A DNA stretch of 64,000 bases from Occultella aeris (GCF_902703175.1 NZ_CACRYJ010000046.1:1-64000); one strand, 5' to 3'; shown: positions 53,890-62,703, counted from the stretch's first letter. Notes: generated by a model from the letters alone, not told the origin. Numbers and translations are program-made.

Positions 53890-55020
53890 ATGGCTGCCAT
53901 CACGACCCGGATCAAGGCGATCCTCGCGTGGTGGAAGCAGACCAGGCCCGCCCGAGGCCTCGCGCGCTACGGAGCGGCCAACGGTGCGCTGCTATCCGGC
54001 GGCATCGCCTACTCCGCGCTGTTCTCGATCTTCGCCGGGCTCACCATCGGATACACGATCTTCATGGCCGTGCTCGGTTCGAACACCGAACTGCGTGACG
54101 CCGTCCTGGACTCGATCAGCGACGTACTGCCCGGCATCATCGAGACGGACGACAATCCGGACGGCCTGATCAGCCCCGACGATCTCGTGCTGTCCACCGG
54201 CACCGGAATCGTGGGCATCATCGCCGTGGTGGTCCTGGTCAATGCGGCCACCACCGTGATGGCCGCCCTGCGCACCGCGATCCGGGCCATGTTCGGCATC
54301 ATCGCGCCGAAGGAGAACGTGGTGGTCGGCAAGTTGCGCGACCTCGGCGGCTACTTCGGGCTCGCCATCGCCGTCCTGCTCACCTCGGCGCTCGGCATCG
54401 CGGTCGGCGCTGCCGGTGCGTACCTGCTTGGCCTGATCGGTGCGGACGGCAGCACCGCCGGCCGCTGGGCGCTCCGGATCGTCGGGCTCCTCGTGGTGCT
54501 CGGCATGGACATGCTCGTGTTCGTGATGCTCTACCGGGTCCTCGCCGGGGTACGCCCGCCACGCCGCGACCTGTGGCTCGGCGCGCTCGTGGCCGCGGTC
54601 GGCGCGGGCGTGATCCGCTACCTCGGCACGAGCATCGTCGGCAGTGTCGAGGACAACCCCCTGCTGCAGACCTTCGCCGCCCTGGTCACGCTGCTGCTCT
54701 GGGTGAACCTCGTGGTGCGGGTGACGCTGATGGTGGCGGCCTGGACGGCGAACCCGCCCGCGCCGCCGGAGGTCACCGAGGAGATGGTCACCCACCTCGA
54801 CGAGCACCCGAACTACGTCACGGTCTCCGAGCCGGCCACCCTCGAGTGGGACCACGATCCGGTCACCGGCAAGATCCGTCCCGAGGAGCCGCCACCCGAG
54901 CCCGAGTACTGGGGCGGTCTGATCGGGTGGGTGCGGCGCAAGTGGCGGGCGGTCCGCGAGGAGTCCCGCACCCATCGCGAGGCGCTCGAGCGCCACCGGG
55001 AGTACACCGAGCGCGACTGA
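53890..55020 (+). CDS. YihY/virulence factor BrkB family membrane protein
   Basis: A 376-residue protein with six membrane helices in the YihY pattern: ARYGAANGALLSGGIAYSALFSIFAGLTIGYTIF near the N-terminus, a central NAATTVMAALRTAIRAMFGI, and a C-terminal LLLWVNLVVRVTLMVAAWTA. A charged cytoplasmic tail (about 300-376, with RRKWRAVREESRTHREALERHREY) may be helical. Despite its former name it is not RNase BN; its role in the envelope is unknown. ATG 53890 is preferred to 53842. Confidence 0.88.
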   Translation: MAAITTRIKAILAWWKQTRPARGLARYGAANGALLSGGIAYSALFSIFAGLTIGYTIFMAVLGSNTELRDAVLDSISDVLPGIIETDDNPDGLISPDDLVLSTGTGIVGIIAVVVLVNAATTVMAALRTAIRAMFGIIAPKENVVVGKLRDLGGYFGLAIAVLLTSALGIAVGAAGAYLLGLIGADGSTAGRWALRIVGLLVVLGMDMLVFVMLYRVLAGVRPPRRDLWLGALVAAVGAGVIRYLGTSIVGSVEDNPLLQTFAALVTLLLWVNLVVRVTLMVAAWTANPPAPPEVTEEMVTHLDEHPNYVTVSEPATLEWDHDPVTGKIRPEEPPPEPEYWGGLIGWVRRKWRAVREESRTHREALERHREYTERD

Positions 55021-55114
55021 GGCGCCGGGTGCCGTCAGTCGTGGACCTGGGCGAATCGGTCGGCACCGCCCGGCTGACTCGCCGGCGTCGGGACCGACTC
55101 GACCGGCCGGGCCC

Positions 55115-55120
55115 TAGGCT
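55115..55120 (+). promoter_or_regulatory. -10 element TAGGCT, leaderless start
   Basis: TAGGCT ends 6 nt before ATG 55127; no ribosome site is present. Confidence 0.4.
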
Positions 55121-55126
55121 GACCCG

Positions 55127-56236
55127 ATGAGCCAGACCTTCTACGCGGTGATCCCTGCCGGTGGCGCGGGAACCCGCCTCTGGCCACTGTCGCGCGCGGG
55201 GCACCCGAAGTTCCTGCACGACCTCACCGGCTCCGGCCGTACCCTGATCCAGGCGACGGTCGACCGGCTGGCACCGCTGGCCGACGCCACCCTGGTCGTG
55301 ACCGGGACCGCGCACGCCGAGGCGATCGGTGCGCAACTGCCGGACCTCCTCCCGGAGGACATCCTGTGCGAGCCCAGCCCGCGTGATTCGATGGCTGCGA
55401 TCGGCCTCGCGGCGGCCGTGCTGCTACAGCGCCACCCGGACGAGGACGTGGTGCTCGGCTCGTTCGCGGCCGATCACGTGATCGACGGCCGGGCGGCGTT
55501 CGAGCGCGCGGTGCGTACCGCCGTCGCCGCCGCCCGCCGGGACCTCGTGGTGACGATCGGCATCGCCGCGGATCATCCGTCCACGGCGTTCGGCTACATC
55601 GAGGTGGGCGAAGCGGTCGACGGCGGGGGAGCGGTCGCCGAGCAGGGCGGCGCCCGGCACGTGGTCGCCTTCACGGAGAAGCCCGACGCCGACACCGCCG
55701 CCGCGTACCTGGCGACCGGCTCCTACCGGTGGAACGCAGGCATGTTCGTCGTCCGGGCGACCGTGCTCCTCGAGCACCTGCGCCAGCTGCAGCCAGCGCT
55801 CGCCGACGGCCTCACCGCGATCGCCGCGGACTGGGACACCGACCGGCGGGAGGAGACCCTCGCGCGGCACTGGCCCGCCCTCACCCGGATCGCGATCGAC
55901 CACGCGATCGCCGAACCGGTCGCGGCGGCCGGCGGCGTCGCCGTGGTGCCCGGTGACTTCGGCTGGGACGACGTGGGGGACTGGGCCGCGCTCGCCGACC
56001 TGCTCCCGGCGACCGCCGGGGGTGTGCTCGGGTCCGCCGCCGACGTGCTGGTGCGCGACTCGACCGGGTCGATCGTGGTGCCCGCGGCCGGGCGGACCGT
56101 GGTGCTGCTCGGCATCGACGACGCCGTGGTGGTGGACACCGCGGACGCGCTCCTGGTGACCACGAGGGAGCACGCGCAACGGGTCAAGGACGTCGTCGGC
56201 CTGCTGAAGGACTCCGGGCGGGGCGACCTGACCTGA
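55127..56236 (+). CDS. mannose-1-phosphate guanylyltransferase
   Basis: A 369-residue nucleotidyltransferase forming GDP-mannose for cell-wall glycans and glycolipids. The N-terminal GTP site is IPAGGAGTRLWPLSRAGHPKFL (about 8-29), with the metal Asp in SFAADHVID, then IGIAADHPSTAFGYIE, VVAFTEKPD, and SYRWNAGMFV. The C-terminal region matches the ManC/RfbM core, but the type II isomerase cupin domain is absent, so it is a single-function enzyme. Product flow could meet the GH38 mannosidase only indirectly. Confidence 0.93.
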   Translation: MSQTFYAVIPAGGAGTRLWPLSRAGHPKFLHDLTGSGRTLIQATVDRLAPLADATLVVTGTAHAEAIGAQLPDLLPEDILCEPSPRDSMAAIGLAAAVLLQRHPDEDVVLGSFAADHVIDGRAAFERAVRTAVAAARRDLVVTIGIAADHPSTAFGYIEVGEAVDGGGAVAEQGGARHVVAFTEKPDADTAAAYLATGSYRWNAGMFVVRATVLLEHLRQLQPALADGLTAIAADWDTDRREETLARHWPALTRIAIDHAIAEPVAAAGGVAVVPGDFGWDDVGDWAALADLLPATAGGVLGSAADVLVRDSTGSIVVPAAGRTVVLLGIDDAVVVDTADALLVTTREHAQRVKDVVGLLKDSGRGDLT

Positions 56237-56265
56237 TCCGGCTCGGCACTCGACCGCCGCGCCGG

Positions 56266-56335
56266 CGACTTCGCACGTGGGCGGCCGACATCGCACGTGC
56301 ACCCGGTGCGATGTCGGCGCCGTGGGTGCGATGTC
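56266..56335. repeat. four-copy GTGCGATGTC array in two orientations
   Basis: The 10-mer appears as GACTTCGCAC (56267-56276, one mismatch) and GACATCGCAC (56287-56296) on one strand, then GTGCGATGTC (56306-56315 and 56326-56335) on the other. Start-to-start distances are 20, 19 and 20 bp. The inner pair forms a perfect 13-bp stem (56284-56296 / 56306-56318). It may be a multi-site operator, a terminator after the guanylyltransferase gene, or a dispersed repeat. Confidence 0.6.
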
Positions 56336-56401
56336 ACGGTCGGTGACCAGCGTGACCAACTCGTGATCTCGTGGTGTGCTCATTGGCTTGATTCCGACGG
56401 T

Positions 56402-56434
56402 CAACACGTGTCAACATATGCGCAACACGAGTTG
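56402..56434. promoter_or_regulatory. two LacI-type operator candidates upstream of the nucleoside operon
   Basis: CAACACGTGTCA (56402-56413) and CAACACGAGTTG (56423-56434) both have the central CG and mirrored CAAC/GTTG edges common in LacI-family sites; the second is nearly symmetric. They lie 16-48 bp upstream of the nucleoside hydrolase ATG. The operon ends with a lacI-type gene. Confidence 0.55.
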
Positions 56435-56449
56435 AACGAAGGAGTTCAG

Positions 56450-57400
56450 ATGCGAATCATCCTTGACACCGACATGGCGATGGGCGCGCCCGGTTCCGAG
56501 ATCGACGACGGCTTCGCCCTCGCCCTCCTGCTCGCCGACGACACGTTCGACGTCGAGCTCGTCACGTCCGTCAACGGCAACATAGACGTGGAGTCCGGCA
56601 CCTACCTCAGCGTCGAGCTCCTCGAGCGTCTCGGCCGGCCGGAGATCCCCGTGGTCCGTGGGGCCGCCGCGCCGATCGTGGAGCCGGACCGTGCGCGTTC
56701 CGCGCCGGAGGAGGTTCGGGCCCGTTTCGGCCACCACAAGGCGGCTCCCGGGTTCGCCGCGGCCGAGATCGCCCGCCGCGTGCTCGCCTCCCCCGGTGAG
56801 ATCACCATCGTGGCGATCGGCCCGCTGACGAATGTGGCGGCTGCGATCGCACTCGAGCCGACGGTGGCAGGAGCGGTCAAGGAGATCGTTGTGATGGGCG
56901 GGGTGTTCCTCGGTCACACGAACGTGCGCCGGATGCCCGGTGAGTTCAACTGGTGGGTGGACGCGCTGGCCGCGCGAGCGGTGCTGCGCAGCGGCGCACC
57001 GGTCCGGCTGGTGGGTCTCGACGTCACTACCAAGGTACGGCTGACCCGCGAGCACGCGGCCACGATGGCGGCAGGCGGGCGGCCCTTCGGGGAGTTCGCG
57101 GGCGAATGCACGATCGCCTGGCTCGACCGCCTCGGTCGCGAGCACCCCGGCGACCCCGAGGCCGGCCGCTCCTGCGCGATGCACGACCCGCTCGCCGTGG
57201 CGGCGATATCCCGGCCCGAGCTGCTCACCTGGGTGCCTGCGCACGTGGACGTCGTGGCCGCCGACGAGGTGGGCCGCGGGGTTGCGATCACCGACCTGCT
57301 GGCGGGGCATGACGCGCCGCCGGCCAACGCGACCGTGGCGACCGCCGTCGACGTGCAGGCGTTCATGACGTACTTCCTCGACCGCATCGCGGCGCTCTGA
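56450..57400 (+). CDS. nucleoside hydrolase (inosine/uridine-preferring type)
   Basis: A 316-residue enzyme cleaving a ribonucleoside to base and ribose. The N-terminal calcium site is LDTDMAMGAPGSEIDDGFAL, in which the usual D-x-D-x-x-x-D-D motif is expanded by a MGAPGSE insertion. Later family motifs are IVAIGPLTNVAAAI, VVMGGVF, GEFNWWVDALAARAVL and CAMHDPLAVAA with the catalytic His and Asp. ATG 56450 has AAGGAG 5 nt upstream. It is the first gene of an import-and-salvage operon. Confidence 0.9.
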   Translation: MRIILDTDMAMGAPGSEIDDGFALALLLADDTFDVELVTSVNGNIDVESGTYLSVELLERLGRPEIPVVRGAAAPIVEPDRARSAPEEVRARFGHHKAAPGFAAAEIARRVLASPGEITIVAIGPLTNVAAAIALEPTVAGAVKEIVVMGGVFLGHTNVRRMPGEFNWWVDALAARAVLRSGAPVRLVGLDVTTKVRLTREHAATMAAGGRPFGEFAGECTIAWLDRLGREHPGDPEAGRSCAMHDPLAVAAISRPELLTWVPAHVDVVAADEVGRGVAITDLLAGHDAPPANATVATAVDVQAFMTYFLDRIAAL

Positions 57401-57461
57401 CGCGACCCGAACAGCACAGCCAGTCCCGAACCCCGACACCGAAGTCACGAAAGGACACATC

Positions 57462-58781
57462 ATGCGACGCACCACCCGTGCGGCCGGCACCGTCGGCGTC
57501 ATCGCCCTCATGCTCACGGCCGCCTGCTCCTCCGGATCGGACGGCGGTGGCGACGGGGGCGGCGACGGCTCCTGGAGCCTGCCCGCCGAGGACCCGACCG
57601 CCACGATCCAGGTGCTCGGGCACCAGGACGCCGAGGACATGCAGCCCGTGCTCGACGCGTTCGCCGAGGCCCACCCGACGATCACCGTCGAGTACGAGGC
57701 CGTGCCGTTCGACCAGCTCAACTCGATCCTGGACGCCCGGATCGGGAACCAGGACGGCAACCCCGACGTCTTCTGGGCGGACCAGCCCCGGATCCCGGCG
57801 CTCGCGTCCCGCGGCTACACCGAGGACCTGACCGAGCAGTTCAGTGACGACCTCGAGGCGTTCGACCCGGCCCCGGTCGAGTCCAGCTCGTTCGACGGCA
57901 GCCTGTGGGCGGTGCCGATCGCGAACTCCACCCAGCTGCTGTACTACAACAAGACGCTGCTGGACGCCGCCGGCGCCGAGTACCCCTCGGCCGCGGTCGA
58001 GGACCGGATGACCTGGGAGGAGGTCACCGAGCGGGCGCAGGTCGCGGTCGATGCCGGCGCTCAGAACGGGATCCTGTTCGGCCAGGTCAACCGCTATTAC
58101 CAGCTGCAGCCGCTGCCGATGTCGCTCGGCGGTTCCGCGGGCGGGACCGGCGACGGCAGCCTCACGCCCGACATCACCAGCGAGGGCTGGGTCGAGGCGA
58201 TGACCTGGTACGGCTCGCTCTTCGCCGACGGGCTCTCCCCTCAGGGCGTCACGCCGGAGCAGTCGGATGCCGAGTTCCTCACCGGCAACACCGCCTACAT
58301 GGTGCAGGGGCCGTGGCTGCTGCCGCAGCTGTCCGACGCCACGTTCGAGTGGGGCGTGGCCGCACACCCCGCGTTCGAGGGTGGCGAGGCCGTCACCCCG
58401 ACCGGGTCGTGGTCGCTGGCGATGAGCCCGTTCAGCGACGACAAGGAGGCGGCCGGCGTCTTCATGCGGTGGATGTCGGTCGAGGACGGCGGCGGGTACG
58501 CGCTCAACTACGCCTCACCCGAGCTGCCGGCAACCCCCGAGGGCAAGACCGCCTACTTCGAGCGCGACGTGTTCGACTCCGACTCCGGCCAGGACGCGGT
58601 CGCCATCATCGACTACGAGTCGTCCAACACCGCGGTTCCGCGGCTCCAGACGGTGGGCTACGTGGAGTTCGAGGAGATCCTCGGGCGGGCATTCTCCGAC
58701 GTCGCCAACGGTACTGACCCTCAGACAGCGCTCGAGTCGGCCACCGGCGAACTCGAGACCGCCTGGGCCCAGTATCAGTAG
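57462..58781 (+). CDS. ABC transporter extracellular solute-binding lipoprotein (CUT1 type)
   Basis: A 439-residue lipoprotein. The signal peptide has TVGVIALMLTAAC with lipobox T-A-A-C, followed by a Ser/Gly linker. The mature domain has the family 1 pattern (LDAFAEAHPTITVEYEAVPFDQLNSILDARIGNQDGNPDVFWAD, ANSTQLLYYNKTLLDAAG, GKTAYFERDVF). It captures the transported compound, probably a nucleoside or ribose-derived sugar judging from the flanking hydrolase and kinase. Family 1 proteins normally bind oligosaccharides, so the ligand is uncertain. Confidence 0.9.
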   Translation: MRRTTRAAGTVGVIALMLTAACSSGSDGGGDGGGDGSWSLPAEDPTATIQVLGHQDAEDMQPVLDAFAEAHPTITVEYEAVPFDQLNSILDARIGNQDGNPDVFWADQPRIPALASRGYTEDLTEQFSDDLEAFDPAPVESSSFDGSLWAVPIANSTQLLYYNKTLLDAAGAEYPSAAVEDRMTWEEVTERAQVAVDAGAQNGILFGQVNRYYQLQPLPMSLGGSAGGTGDGSLTPDITSEGWVEAMTWYGSLFADGLSPQGVTPEQSDAEFLTGNTAYMVQGPWLLPQLSDATFEWGVAAHPAFEGGEAVTPTGSWSLAMSPFSDDKEAAGVFMRWMSVEDGGGYALNYASPELPATPEGKTAYFERDVFDSDSGQDAVAIIDYESSNTAVPRLQTVGYVEFEEILGRAFSDVANGTDPQTALESATGELETAWAQYQ

Positions 58782-58794
58782 GGCCGTCGATACG

Positions 58795-59757
58795 ATGAGT
58801 GTGCAGCACGAGGTTCCCCGCACCGGTGTGAGGACATCACGCGGTGCGGGGAGCCCAGCCCCGCGACGGCTCTCCCGGCGCCGCAAGGAACTCGCCTGGG
58901 CCGTCATCTTCCTTGCGCCGGCGATCATCGCGATCCTGACGCTGCGGATCGCACCCAGCATCGGGGCCGTGATCTCCAGCCTCCACCGGGGCTTCCCCGG
59001 TGGCGTCCTCGAGCCGGTGTTCAGCGGCTTCCGGAACTACTCCGACCTGCTCGCCAACGAGGCGTTCCGCGACACCGTGGTCCGCACGGTCGTGTTCAAC
59101 GTCATCATCAACCCGCTCCAGGTCGCCATCGCGCTCATGGTCGCGGTGCTGGTCACGCGCAGGGTCGGTGCCCCAGGTCTCTGGCGCACGCTGATCTTCA
59201 TCCCCGCCACCGTCCCGATCGTCGGCTCCAGCATCGTATGGGGGGTCGCGCTCCGGCCGGAAGGGCCGATCAACGCGATCATCGAAGCGCTCGGCGGCAC
59301 GCCCCAGCCGTTCTTCACCTCCGGAGACCAGGCCCTCGCCTCGATCATGCTCGTGCTCTCCTGGATCGGGATCGGCTACTGGATGCTCTTCCTGATCTCC
59401 GGGATCCAGTCGATCCCGGAGGAGTACTACGAAGCCGCCCGGCTGGATCGGGCCGGCCCGATCCGCACGTTCTTCTCGATCACGATCCCGCTGCTGAAGC
59501 GGCCGCTGCTGTTCGTGCTGGTCGCCGACACCGTCGCCAACTTCGTGGTGTTCGTGCCGATCCAGATGCTCACGAACGGGGGGCCGCAGAACAGCACCAC
59601 GATGCAGATGTTCAACGCCTACCGGACCACCTACACGTACGGGAGCAAGAACCTCGGCGCCGCCGAGGTCGTCATCCTGACGCTGATCATGCTCGTCTTC
59701 GTCGCGATCCAGTTCCGGATGCTGCGTGAGGACCGCCCGACGAGGAGTCGTCGATGA
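58795..59757 (+). CDS. sugar ABC transporter permease (MalF-like)
   Basis: A 320-residue permease with six membrane helices and the cytoplasmic EAA loop EEYYEAARLDRAGPIRTFFSITIPLL (about 205-230), which docks the ATPase. The N-terminus (about 1-40) is basic and polar (RRLSRRRKELAW). It overlaps the next permease by 4 nt (ATGA). No ATP-binding subunit is encoded in the operon; CUT1 importers in actinobacteria often share a common ATPase of the MsiK type. Confidence 0.92.
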   Translation: MSVQHEVPRTGVRTSRGAGSPAPRRLSRRRKELAWAVIFLAPAIIAILTLRIAPSIGAVISSLHRGFPGGVLEPVFSGFRNYSDLLANEAFRDTVVRTVVFNVIINPLQVAIALMVAVLVTRRVGAPGLWRTLIFIPATVPIVGSSIVWGVALRPEGPINAIIEALGGTPQPFFTSGDQALASIMLVLSWIGIGYWMLFLISGIQSIPEEYYEAARLDRAGPIRTFFSITIPLLKRPLLFVLVADTVANFVVFVPIQMLTNGGPQNSTTMQMFNAYRTTYTYGSKNLGAAEVVILTLIMLVFVAIQFRMLREDRPTRSRR

Positions 59758-60617
59758 CCGCCACCGCCGCCACCCGACCCCGCCGGGGCCGCTCCGAGCG
59801 TAGGTCCGTCGCGCTCACCATCCTGGCCGTGCTCGTGGCCGCCGTGTTCGCGTTGCCCGCCCTCTGGCTCCTGATCGGGTCGGTCCGGCCGAGCTCGGAG
59901 ATCTTCGGCTCGCTCTCGCCGTTGTCATGGCGGATCCTGGTGCCGAGTTCGGTGAGCCTCGACAACTACGTCACCCTGCTCACGGGCTCCTTCGGGCGTG
60001 CGCTGGGAGTCTCGTTCCTGGTCTGCGCACTGACGGTCGCCGTCGGCGTCCTCGTCTGTGCCCTGGCCGCCTACGCGTTGGCGGTGCTCCAGTTCCGAGG
60101 GCGCGGTGCGGTGTTCGCGTTCGTCGTGATCAGCTTCATGGTGCCCTTCGAGGCCATCGCGATCCCGCTGTCCCAGCTCTTCACCAGCTGGGGCCTGACG
60201 AACACCATCATGGGGCTGGTGCTGCCCGGGATCGGGAACGGCCTTGCGATCTTCAACCTCCGGCAGCACTTCCTCGCCGTGCCCACGTCCTATCGGGAGG
60301 CAGCGACGATCGACGGGGCATCCGAGCCTCGGGTGCTCTGGTCGGTGTACTGGCCACTGGGCGGCTCGGCGCTGGCCAACTCCGCCCTGCTGATCTTCCT
60401 CGGCCAGTGGACCGCCTACCTGTGGCCGCTGCTCGTGATCTCGGAGTCGCGTCTTCAGGTGGCGCCCGTGGCGCTGTCGCGCACGTTCGGCGAGCACACG
60501 TTCGACTACGGGCAGAACTTCGCCGGTGCCGTGGTGCTGTCCGTCGTGCCCGCCGTCATGATGTTCATTCTGCAGAGGTCCTTCGGCGGCCTCTCGTTGG
60601 CAACGGGAGAGAAATGA
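59754..60617 (+). CDS. carbohydrate ABC transporter permease (MalG-like)
   Basis: A 287-residue permease with six helices. The EAA-type loop is TSYREAATIDGASEPRVLWSVYWPLGGSAL (about 180-208). The C-terminus ends ILQRSFGGLSLATGEK, close to the ending common to MalG-like proteins. It overlaps the preceding permease and the following kinase by 4 nt each (ATGA), so the whole operon is tightly coupled. Confidence 0.93.
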   Translation: MTATAATRPRRGRSERRSVALTILAVLVAAVFALPALWLLIGSVRPSSEIFGSLSPLSWRILVPSSVSLDNYVTLLTGSFGRALGVSFLVCALTVAVGVLVCALAAYALAVLQFRGRGAVFAFVVISFMVPFEAIAIPLSQLFTSWGLTNTIMGLVLPGIGNGLAIFNLRQHFLAVPTSYREAATIDGASEPRVLWSVYWPLGGSALANSALLIFLGQWTAYLWPLLVISESRLQVAPVALSRTFGEHTFDYGQNFAGAVVLSVVPAVMMFILQRSFGGLSLATGEK

Positions 60618-61543
60618 CAGCTGGGGGAGCGCCGATCACGGTCATCGGATCCGCGAATCTTGACTACATCGTCCGGGTGCCGACGGCGCCCGGACCGGGG
60701 GAGACCGTGCTGGCCGGGGCGATGCGGAAGAGCCCCGGCGGCAAGGGGGCGAACCAGGCCGTCGCGGCAGCCCGCCTCGGGGGCACGGTCAGGTTCGTCG
60801 GGTGTGTCGGTGACGACGACGACGGAGCGCTGCTTCTGCGTGAGCTGCGGGCCGAGGGGGTCGACAGCGCGGAGGTCGAGGTCATCACCGGCGAGCACAC
60901 CGGGCTCGCGATCGTCGCCGTCGAGGATTCCGGCGAGAACTCGATCGTGGTGGTACCGGGGGCGAACTTCGCGCTGACGGCAACCCGCGTGACCCGCGTC
61001 GTGCGCCGCCGCGCGGGCGGGGGGCTCGTGGTCCTCCAGGGGGAGGTGCAGCCGAGGATCATCGCTGCCGCCGCCACCGCGGCGCGCGAGTCCGGATCCC
61101 GGTTCGTGCTCAATCTCGCGCCCTTCGTGGAGTTGGACTCGGACGTGCTTGCGACCTGTGACCCGCTCGTGGTGAACGAGTCCGAGGCGGCGGCGATCAC
61201 CGGACGGCCGGTCGGCAGCGTCGGTTCGGCGCACGAAGCCGCCCGGCAGCTGCTCGAGCGGGCCCGGTCCGTTGTGATCACGCTCGGCGCCCGCGGGGCG
61301 GTCTGGGCGGATGCCGACGGCGCCGGCGTGGTGCCGGCTCCGGCCGTCGACCGGGTGGTCGACACCACCGGCGCAGGCGACGCGTTCGTGGGTGCGCTGG
61401 CGGTGCGCCTGGCTCAGGGCGCCGGCCTGCGCAGCGCCGTCGAACTCGGTGTGCGGGCCGGGACGTACGCGGTGGCCCGAGACGGTGCGCAGTCCTCCTA
61501 CGCCATGAGCGGCGAACTCGTCGACGTGGCCGCCGGGGCCTGA
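60614..61543 (+). CDS. rbsK: PfkB-family kinase, probable ribokinase
   Basis: A 309-residue sugar kinase. The N-terminal signature is VIGSANLDYIVRVPTAPGPGETV and KSPGGKGANQAVAAARLGG (about 37-55), the ribokinase form of PfkB motif 1. The C-terminal motif 2 is DTTGAGDAFVGALAVRLAQG (about 253-272), with the catalytic Asp in GAGD. It phosphorylates ribose, which the nucleoside hydrolase would release, feeding the pentose-phosphate pathway. The name rests on motif 1 and context; a close relative with another sugar is possible. The longer open frame upstream is a shadow of the permease. Confidence 0.85.
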   Translation: MTAGGAPITVIGSANLDYIVRVPTAPGPGETVLAGAMRKSPGGKGANQAVAAARLGGTVRFVGCVGDDDDGALLLRELRAEGVDSAEVEVITGEHTGLAIVAVEDSGENSIVVVPGANFALTATRVTRVVRRRAGGGLVVLQGEVQPRIIAAAATAARESGSRFVLNLAPFVELDSDVLATCDPLVVNESEAAAITGRPVGSVGSAHEAARQLLERARSVVITLGARGAVWADADGAGVVPAPAVDRVVDTTGAGDAFVGALAVRLAQGAGLRSAVELGVRAGTYAVARDGAQSSYAMSGELVDVAAGA

Positions 61544-61550
61544 TGTCGAT

Positions 61551-61566
61551 GTGCCGCCGACGGCAC
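61551..61566. promoter_or_regulatory. GTGCCG-CCGA-CGGCAC dyad before lacI-type gene
   Basis: A 6-bp perfect stem with a 4-nt centre between the kinase and the LacI-type gene. It could be a weak terminator or operator; it does not resemble the CAAC...GTTG sites upstream of the operon. Confidence 0.3.
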
Positions 61567-61597
61567 GGTAGGTTCGGGCCGTGACGGCGAGGACGCG

Positions 61598-62647
61598 GTG
61601 GCGATGGCGGTGACCCGAGCGGAGGTCGCCGCGTTGGCAGGCGTGTCCCCGGCGGTGGTCTCGTACGTGATCAACGGCGGTCCCCGACCGGTCTCGGACA
61701 AGGCCCGACGCCGGGTCGAGTCCGCGATCGAGGAGCTCGGCTATCGCCCGAACGCCATCGCGTCCGCGCTGCGCGGCGGCATGACGCGCTCGATCGGGCT
61801 GCTCACCCCGAGCCCGCGGAACCCGTTCTTCGCCGAGGTGGCCGAGGCCCTCGTCGGCGAGCTCTTCCAGCGAGGCAACACACTCTCGATCGGGATCACC
61901 GACGACGACCCCTCCAGGGAGGCGCTGTACCTGCGATCGTTCCTGGACCGCCGGGTCGACGGGCTCATCGTCACCTCGGTGCGCGCGATGGCCACGCTCG
62001 CAGAGCTGCGGCCGGACGGTGTGCCGGCTGTGGTCTTCGACCGCGTCGACGAGGCCGCACGCTCCGACTCGGTGTCGAGCGTGCACATCGACAACGGGCA
62101 GGCCGCCGCCTACACCGTCGAGCACCTCCAGGAACACGGTCACCGGACGATCGCCTGCATCGCCGGGCCGTGGCCGGTTGCCCTCTCCGCCGAACGGATC
62201 GAGGGCTGGCGCACGCAGCAGGAACGGGCCGGCGCCGACGCGAGCAACGCGCTGGTCGAGCACGCCGAGTTCTCCGAGGCCGGCGGGCGTGAGGCCGCGC
62301 TGGCGTTGCTCGGAGAGTCGTCCCGACGCGGATCCGCCGGCGCACCCGCACCCACGGCCCTCTTCGTCGAGTCGGACACGCAGGCGTTCGGCGCGATCCT
62401 CGCCTGCCACGAACTGGGTCTGCGGGTGCCCGAGGACGTCGCCATCGCGGCCATCGACGGCACCGCCGCCGGCCGTTTCGTCCAGCCCTCCCTCACCAGC
62501 TTCCGCCAGCCCATCGTGGAGATGGCCCGGCTCGCCGTCGGGACCCTGCTCGAGCACATCCATGCCCCCGGGCTCGCGCCGGTGCACTCGGTGCTCCGCG
62601 GAAACCTCGTGATCGGGCGTAGCTGCGGATGCGTGCCACGGGGCTGA
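61598..62647 (+). CDS. LacI-family transcriptional regulator
   Basis: A 349-residue repressor. The N-terminal helix-turn-helix is TRAEVAALAGVSPAVVSYVINGGPRPVSDKARRRVESAI (about 6-44), with the hinge LGYRPNAIASALRGG. The periplasmic-binding-protein-like effector domain has RSIGLLTPSPRNPFFAEVAEAL, DGLIVTSVRAM, and AIDGTAAGRFVQPSLTSFRQP. It probably senses the nucleoside/ribose ligand and acts on the operators before the nucleoside hydrolase. The GTG at 61598 and the ATG at 61604 are both possible starts. Confidence 0.9.
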   Translation: MAMAVTRAEVAALAGVSPAVVSYVINGGPRPVSDKARRRVESAIEELGYRPNAIASALRGGMTRSIGLLTPSPRNPFFAEVAEALVGELFQRGNTLSIGITDDDPSREALYLRSFLDRRVDGLIVTSVRAMATLAELRPDGVPAVVFDRVDEAARSDSVSSVHIDNGQAAAYTVEHLQEHGHRTIACIAGPWPVALSAERIEGWRTQQERAGADASNALVEHAEFSEAGGREAALALLGESSRRGSAGAPAPTALFVESDTQAFGAILACHELGLRVPEDVAIAAIDGTAAGRFVQPSLTSFRQPIVEMARLAVGTLLEHIHAPGLAPVHSVLRGNLVIGRSCGCVPRG

Positions 62648-62691
62648 ACACCGTGAGCCGGACGCCGGGCGGGCTCGCGCGCGCGAGGCAG

Positions 62692-62697
62692 TAGCCT
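62692..62697 (+). promoter_or_regulatory. -10 element TAGCCT, leaderless start
   Basis: TAGCCT ends 6 nt before GTG 62704. Confidence 0.4.
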
Positions 62698-62703
62698 CGG
62701 GGG

